Source: Nitrospirota bacterium | Lineage (GTDB): Bacteria; Nitrospirota; Nitrospiria; SBBL01; JAADHI01 | Assembly (NCBI GenBank): GCA_029261195.1 | Contig: JAJDBU010000044.1 | Span: 1 to 64,000, forward strand | Length of the DNA stretch: 64,000 bases | Reading direction: 5' to 3' | Shown: positions 60,139 through 64,000 of the stretch, in pieces | How positions within the stretch are numbered: position 1 is the stretch's first letter | Layout: the number at the start of each line of letters is the position of its first letter | Translations under genes and position numbers: made by a program | Notes under the pieces: generated by a model | Told to the model about the DNA's origin: nothing | Databases searched by the model: none | The model's input: only the letters and a program-made list of their open reading frames with translations

Positions 60139-60654
60139 TTAGGATTCTCCATAGGCCTGTTTAATCAGAGCGGCCAGCCCGGCGGGGTTTTCTCCCACGC
60201 GATCCACCTGGGCCTTGGCATCATCAAGCAGCAAGGTTGCCGTACTTCGATCAACGATAGATAGGCCTCGCTTCCGTGATCTCGCCTCGACGATGATGCG
60301 GACAATTTCTCGTGTTTCAGCCGTGTGGTCTTCAAGTTCCTGTAGGGCTTCTTTGCTCCACTTCATTTGTTGATCCGGAATCCGGGCGACCACATCCCCT
60401 AAAATTTTAGTCTGGCAGGAGAGGCGGAAAGGGGCTGAAAGTTCTGCCTCTTCAAGCATGTTTTCTTCATCCAGATCAATTTCAGATAGGTGAGTGGTGC
60501 CTTCAACGATCAATATACGGCAGGTACTACAGGTCGCAAAACCACCGCAATCATGGTGCAGGATCACGCCCAGTTTTTCTGCGGCATCCAGCAGGCTCAT
60601 CTCTCTTGGCACTTCCCCGCTTTTTCCTGTTGGGTAAAATGTGACTTTCGGCAT
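60139..60654 (-). CDS. 2Fe-2S ferredoxin with C-terminal helical PCP_red-like domain
   Basis: A 171-residue protein. Residues 1-95 are a plant-type [2Fe-2S] ferredoxin: VTFYPTGKSGEVPREMSLLD, cluster loop CGGFATCSTC (three Cys) and the fourth Cys in FRLSCQTK. Residues about 98-150 (MKWSKEALQELEDHTAETRE, IVRIIVEARSRKRGLSI) resemble the three-helix PCP_red domain known from the light-independent protochlorophyllide reductase and found in other proteins. The electron partner is unknown. Between the DUF3105 gene and the radical SAM gene. Confidence 0.85.
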   Translation of the reverse strand: MPKVTFYPTGKSGEVPREMSLLDAAEKLGVILHHDCGGFATCSTCRILIVEGTTHLSEIDLDEENMLEEAELSAPFRLSCQTKILGDVVARIPDQQMKWSKEALQELEDHTAETREIVRIIVEARSRKRGLSIVDRSTATLLLDDAKAQVDRVGENPAGLAALIKQAYGES

Positions 60655-60752
60655 TCTTAAGAATCTCCTCTATCAAAAATTTTCGCGATTATATCGGAGG
60701 CTTACGGGCAATTCAAGCGAGGTAAGCGTTTGTTGTTCTCGTTTATGGGAGG

Positions 60753-62330
60753 CTAAAAAACCAGTTCTTCATTTTTTTTAGAGAGGAGTTCCTTTTCAAT
60801 GTTGAGAAGGGCCGCACTTCCGGTGTTCCCTTCAAAAACATTTGCCATGGAGTCGTCGGCATAGGTCGTTGTCTCGTTCTTTTTCATCGGATCACGCGGA
60901 GGAACCGGCTTGTCTTTCCAGGCCTTCAGACAGGCTTTGGTGATGATCTTGCCTAAAGGCTGTGGATTGTAGAGCAGTTTTTTGATCATCAGAGGATTCA
61001 TGGAGAGCGGATCGTAGCCCCTGGGCAGATAGCCTTCGGCGATCAAACGCTCGGAAAGCCCTGTATTCGGTTGGATGCCCAAAAAGAAAAGGGCGGGGTA
61101 GACCTGTGATTCTCCCAGAATCGAGACAACTTTTTTATAAGAGGCAATGCTTTCAAGCAGGGTTTCTTCCGTTTCTCCAGGGGCATTCAGAGAATAATTC
61201 AAAATGACCCGCCCTTTAAATCCGGCCTCTTTCAGGTAGTGGCAGCCCTCATAAAGTTTTTCAAGTTTAAAACCCATCTTCATGCCATCCAGGACCTCCT
61301 GCGAACCCGAGGTGATGGCTACCTCTGTGTCACCCAGACCCGATGCAACCATAAGAGGCGCCAGTTCTTTGGTGACCAGGCTGGTTCGAATATAGCCCCC
61401 CCACGTAATCTGCATCCCGCTTTTGATGATACGCTCAAGCGTTTCAATGCAATGCGGATAAAACTTTGATCCAGGCACCCATTGGGCATCGGCAAACCAG
61501 AATTGCCGGACATCCCAGAGATCATAAAAGCCCTTCATCTCCTCGACAATGTGTTCGGGCGGTCTGATGTGAACACGCTTTCCTTCAATATAGGTATAGA
61601 GGCAAAACTGGCAATCATAGGGGCAGCCCCTTTTGGTCTGTATGCCGATCGTTTCGCCTCGATAGGCTGCGTATTGCGGAAAGATGGATTCGATATAAGC
61701 AGGATCTTGAATACTTGTATCGAGCAGGACGGCTTTTTCCTGGACGCCGGTGATCAGTTCATTGCCTTTCCGCAGGATGGATCGGTCTTTTTCTACAGAT
61801 CCGCCCTCATAGAGATTGAGCAGAGCATCTTCCCCCTCGCCGATGATACCGATCACCCCTTCTGGAAGACGGCGGATGATTTCTTTTGAAAAGACGGAAA
61901 AGGCCCCGCCCCCGACGACCATCTGGAGCGAAGGGTGTTTCTTGTGGACAAGCTTAAAATAACTGAAGTGTTCGCTCAAATTACTGTAATAGGTCCAGAG
62001 TGATTTCAAGCCAGCAATCGCAGCAATGCCCTTCTTGATCGGATTGAGGGAATAATAAAAATCAAAGGCCGACTGTAAGGAGCCGTCTCCCTCGTGCGGG
62101 GCAAACATTTGAATATCCCGCCACGAAAAGGCGATCAGATCCGGTCGGAAAGAGTCGATCACCTCAAGCAGCGCCGACTGCCTTCGGGCGGGTGCAATCA
62201 GGGAAAGATCCAGGATCTTCTGAGGGGCTTCCGGATGGCGCTGGTGCAGAAAGGTCGCCAGGTAACTGATGCCAAGCGGATAGACTTTTTTACAGGGAAG
62301 AAAGATATAGAGGATCGATTTAGGCCGCAT
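60753..62330 (-). CDS. B12-domain radical SAM protein
   Basis: A 525-residue protein. N-terminal cobalamin-binding-like Rossmann domain (SILYIFLPCKKVYPLGISYL, LQMVVGGGAFSVF, GIIGEGEDALL), without an obvious DxHxxG motif, so B12 binding is uncertain. The radical SAM domain has the cluster Cys triad RGCPYDCQFCLY and VAITSGSQEVLDGM; the C-terminus (FFLGIQPNTGLSERLI) is typical of this class. It may modify a lipid or other small molecule. I chose the ATG at 62330 (GGAGC upstream). Role unknown. A 97-bp gap separates it from the ferredoxin gene, which could supply electrons. Confidence 0.87.
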   Translation of the reverse strand: MRPKSILYIFLPCKKVYPLGISYLATFLHQRHPEAPQKILDLSLIAPARRQSALLEVIDSFRPDLIAFSWRDIQMFAPHEGDGSLQSAFDFYYSLNPIKKGIAAIAGLKSLWTYYSNLSEHFSYFKLVHKKHPSLQMVVGGGAFSVFSKEIIRRLPEGVIGIIGEGEDALLNLYEGGSVEKDRSILRKGNELITGVQEKAVLLDTSIQDPAYIESIFPQYAAYRGETIGIQTKRGCPYDCQFCLYTYIEGKRVHIRPPEHIVEEMKGFYDLWDVRQFWFADAQWVPGSKFYPHCIETLERIIKSGMQITWGGYIRTSLVTKELAPLMVASGLGDTEVAITSGSQEVLDGMKMGFKLEKLYEGCHYLKEAGFKGRVILNYSLNAPGETEETLLESIASYKKVVSILGESQVYPALFFLGIQPNTGLSERLIAEGYLPRGYDPLSMNPLMIKKLLYNPQPLGKIITKACLKAWKDKPVPPRDPMKKNETTTYADDSMANVFEGNTGSAALLNIEKELLSKKNEELVF

Positions 62331-62378
62331 AAGTGCTCCGAAGTGCAAAACGGTAACATGCTTTATAAATTGGTTTCA

Positions 62379-62405
62379 AGAAGCCCTGTGCTTGCCAGGG
62401 CTTCT
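62379..62405. other. Stem-loop between divergent genes
   Basis: AGAAGCCCTG (62379-62388) and CAGGGCTTCT (62396-62405) form a perfect 10-bp stem with a 7-base loop. It sits in the divergent gap 62331-62478 between the radical SAM gene and yjbQ, with no T-run on either side, so an operator or RNA structure is more likely than a terminator. Confidence 0.6.
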
Positions 62406-62478
62406 GTTGAGTAGGGACTTTGCTTGAAGAAAACAATAGGATTGATTATGCTTTTTGAAAATTTAGAGATTACTTTTA

Positions 62479-62898
62479 ATGAAACAGAAACAGTCAAAAT
62501 TCTTCATAAGAACAAGTGGCAGACGCCTTTACGATATCAGCGAAGCCCTGTCCGAACAGGTAGGCACATCTGGCATCATATCTGGCCTGCTCAGCCTTTA
62601 TATTCCGCACAGTTCGGCTTCTCTCTTGATCCAGGAGAACTATGATCCGGAAGTTTTGAGAGATCTTGAGCGGTTTTTCGATCGGCTTGTCCCGCAGGGA
62701 GATCCTCTCTTTCATCATACAAGTGAGGGACCGGACGACATGCCAGCCCATGTCCGCTCTGCTCTCACAGCGGTGTCCCTCTCAATCCCGATATTAGACG
62801 CTCAACTTGCCCTCGGCACCTGGCAAGGGGTTTTTCTCTATGAACATCGCACAAGTCAACATTCCCGGTCGATTCTTTGTCATATGATTGGAGAGTAG
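62479..62898 (+). CDS. yjbQ: YjbQ/UPF0047 family protein (secondary thiamine-phosphate synthase)
   Basis: A 139-residue protein with all family markers: RRLYDISEALSEQV, GLLSLYIPHSSASLLIQENYD, LERFFDRLVPQGDPLFHHTS, EGPDDMPAHVRSALT, LGTWQGVFLYEHR. The family has thiamine-phosphate-synthase activity in vitro, but its true role is not settled. It ends 10 bp from the convergent Crp/Fnr gene. Confidence 0.9.
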   Translation: MKQKQSKFFIRTSGRRLYDISEALSEQVGTSGIISGLLSLYIPHSSASLLIQENYDPEVLRDLERFFDRLVPQGDPLFHHTSEGPDDMPAHVRSALTAVSLSIPILDAQLALGTWQGVFLYEHRTSQHSRSILCHMIGE

Positions 62899-62908
62899 TC
62901 GAAGCGGA

Positions 62909-63610
62909 TTAAGAAGGGTGGGAATCCGAGCGTTGCTCGAGGAGGTCGGGACGAAGCAGGGTAATTTGTCTGCCCTCAAAAGAAATCCAGCCTTCCCGTT
63001 TAAAATCTCCCAGGACAGCGCTGACTGTTTCACGGATGGAGCCAATCAGGTTTGCAATTTCCTGGTGGGTGATCTTGATTTTGAGCAAGAGACCTTGTTC
63101 TGTTTTTTGCCCGTAATCTTTCGCCAGTTCAAGTAATAAATGGGCCAGCCGGGCGGGGACATCCCGAAAGACAAGGTCTTCAACGCGGCTTTCGATCTTT
63201 CTCATACGAAAGCCGATGAGCTTGGTGAGTCGAAATGAGAAATCGGGTTTGCTACTGACCATTTCAAGGAAGATTTTTTTGCTGACAACACAGATTTTGC
63301 TATCATCTAGGGCTTCAGCCAGGGTGTCCCTGGGCGCATCACCTAAGACTTCAAGCTCACCGAAAATTTCCCCTGGTTCCAACAGAGCAATAGTGACTTC
63401 ACGCCCCTCTTCCGAAATTCGGGAGAGTTTCACCCGTCCTTCCTTTAAGAGGTAGACCTGCTGACTGGGATCTCCCGGAAAAAAAATCGGCGTCTTTTTT
63501 TTGACCGATTCCATCCGGGTGGCCCGCTCGATTTTCCCCATATCTTCTGAGGTCATCTCTTTAAAAAGATTGATCTTTTTGAGATACCATAACTTACTTT
63601 TTTCTTTCAT
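62909..63610 (-). CDS. Crp/Fnr family transcriptional regulator
   Basis: A 233-residue regulator. Cyclic-nucleotide-binding-type beta-roll (about 25-135; VYLLKEGRVKLSRI, LEPGEIFGELEVLGDAPRDT), dimer helix, and a winged HTH (about 165-225; LLKIKITHQEIANLIGSIRETVSAVLGDFKREGWISF). There is no N-terminal Cys cluster, so it is not an oxygen-sensing FNR; the GELE motif keeps the Glu that binds cAMP in Crp, but the following Arg is in PRDT rather than the Crp 'RSA' form, so the ligand is uncertain. The ATG at 63610 has no clear ribosome site; a run of C (plus strand G) lies just before it. Confidence 0.88.
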   Translation of the reverse strand: MKEKSKLWYLKKINLFKEMTSEDMGKIERATRMESVKKKTPIFFPGDPSQQVYLLKEGRVKLSRISEEGREVTIALLEPGEIFGELEVLGDAPRDTLAEALDDSKICVVSKKIFLEMVSSKPDFSFRLTKLIGFRMRKIESRVEDLVFRDVPARLAHLLLELAKDYGQKTEQGLLLKIKITHQEIANLIGSIRETVSAVLGDFKREGWISFEGRQITLLRPDLLEQRSDSHPS

Positions 63611-63665
63611 GGGGGGGGATGATAGTTGAAGCAGAGGGGGAAAGCAACAGAGCAAAGCACCCGAT

Positions 63666-64000
63666 CTAACGAACGCAACGAAAACCCACATCGCCATCGG
63701 AACTGGAAGGGCCGTCTCCTGCGCTCATAGCGAAAACGCCCGCCTCCGGCCCACTGTCCCAATCTCCCCCGCGAACGATTGCCGATGAAAAGCGGGTGCC
63801 GGGAGGATAGGCCGGATTGACTCCGAATACCCCATCGTGTCCGTAGGTAGCGGTCGTCGCAGAACCCTTCGGTTCTTCTGTTTTTTCTGCAGTGCCCTGC
63901 ATCCAATCGGCCACCCATTCCCAGACATTGCCCACCATGTCATGCATACCCCAACTCGAAACGCATTTGTTACGAGAACCGGTTGTTGAGAGCGGGCTTG
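63666..64000 (-). CDS. Formylglycine-generating-enzyme-like (SUMF1 domain) protein, C-terminal part
   Basis: The gene continues beyond the window; 110 codons are seen. SUMF1/FGE-sulfatase motifs are GMHDMVGNVWEWVADW, VRGGDWDSG and the C-terminal DGDVGFRCVR. In true FGE two Cys near the C-terminus bind copper; only one Cys (FRC) occurs in the visible core, with another in NKCVSS, so a sulfatase-activating role is not supported. Most SUMF1-domain proteins of environmental bacteria have unknown or ergothioneine- or kinase-related roles. Confidence 0.88.
   Translation of the reverse strand, partial: SPLSTTGSRNKCVSSWGMHDMVGNVWEWVADWMQGTAEKTEEPKGSATTATYGHDGVFGVNPAYPPGTRFSSAIVRGGDWDSGPEAGVFAMSAGDGPSSSDGDVGFRCVR

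Noticed and set aside
1-64000. CRISPR arrays or rRNA genes
   Set aside because: No regularly spaced repeats with unique spacers and no rRNA-like sequence were seen.

Overview
The window looks like a chromosomal segment from a Gram-negative bacterium. It carries a complete lipid A/Kdo/heptose gene set, many lipoproteins with Cys lipoboxes, an outer-membrane barrel and CsgG-like proteins. The taxonomic affiliation is inferred only. The very large MofA-like multicopper oxidase, the MalT/SARP-type giant regulator and the style of the lipoproteins would fit a Nitrospirota-like lineage (for example the Manganitrophaceae group) or a neighbouring deep phylum. No rRNA or other phylogenetic marker is present to settle this.

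Layout. (1) 1-2018: accessory genes on the minus strand (thermonuclease-like protein, zinc-ribbon membrane protein, small exported proteins) ending at the 3' end of a tRNA-Met, a possible island edge. (2) 2226-7047: rmuC, a DUF3467 protein and a 1071-residue MalT-like ATPase/TPR/SARP regulator. (3) 7122-7797: a minus-strand mini-cluster (40-aa protein, DUF4160, DUF2442). (4) 7819-18372: an envelope gene block bounded by two copies of the same promoter-plus-signal-peptide module. It encodes ZU5-like, VWA, FlgT/CsgG-like, CsgG, barrel, LPP20-like (two) and beta-propeller proteins. (5) 18527-19665: a scar in which an IS21 istB remnant separates two truncated genes. (6) 19787-25917: DUF2235 hydrolase, FG-GAP lipoprotein, metallopeptidase lipoprotein and glyoxylate reductase family. 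(7) 26072-30344: HEAT-repeat protein, HD-GYP protein and XerD. (8) 30532-38076: a metal-oxidation locus with the multicopper oxidase (interrupted near its C-terminus by an in-frame TAA) and two type-1-copper-like secreted proteins. (9) 38196-41991: TPR operon and HflX. (10) 42112-49181: LPS inner core and lipid A genes (kdkA, heptosyltransferases, a WaaF-GmhB fusion, lpxL, lpxK, waaA). (11) 49239-55038: BrnT-type toxin-antitoxin pair, TIGR02757 protein, pyrophosphatase, YtoQ, CvfB-like and a 14-repeat Ycf48-like propeller protein. (12) 55085-59383: histidine kinase, response regulator and a REC-PAS-PAS-GGDEF-EAL protein. (13) 59544-64000: DUF3105, ferredoxin, radical SAM, YjbQ, Crp/Fnr and the C-terminus of a formylglycine-generating-enzyme-like protein.

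How it may work together. Two c-di-GMP proteins and a histidine kinase point to regulated surface behaviour. The giant regulator at 3832 has an OmpR/SARP-like DNA-binding domain, and the two duplicated promoter modules each carry a perfect pair of 8-bp repeats at 11-bp spacing, the typical architecture of SARP sites. I infer that the regulator may control the envelope block. The multicopper oxidase has all four canonical copper motifs in its first third and its own strong sigma70-like promoter.

Several genes show single-base oddities: ATA or ACG where an ATG is expected after a good Shine-Dalgarno sequence, one in-frame stop and one frameshift. These are either real features of this genome or residual assembly errors; checking reads would decide.
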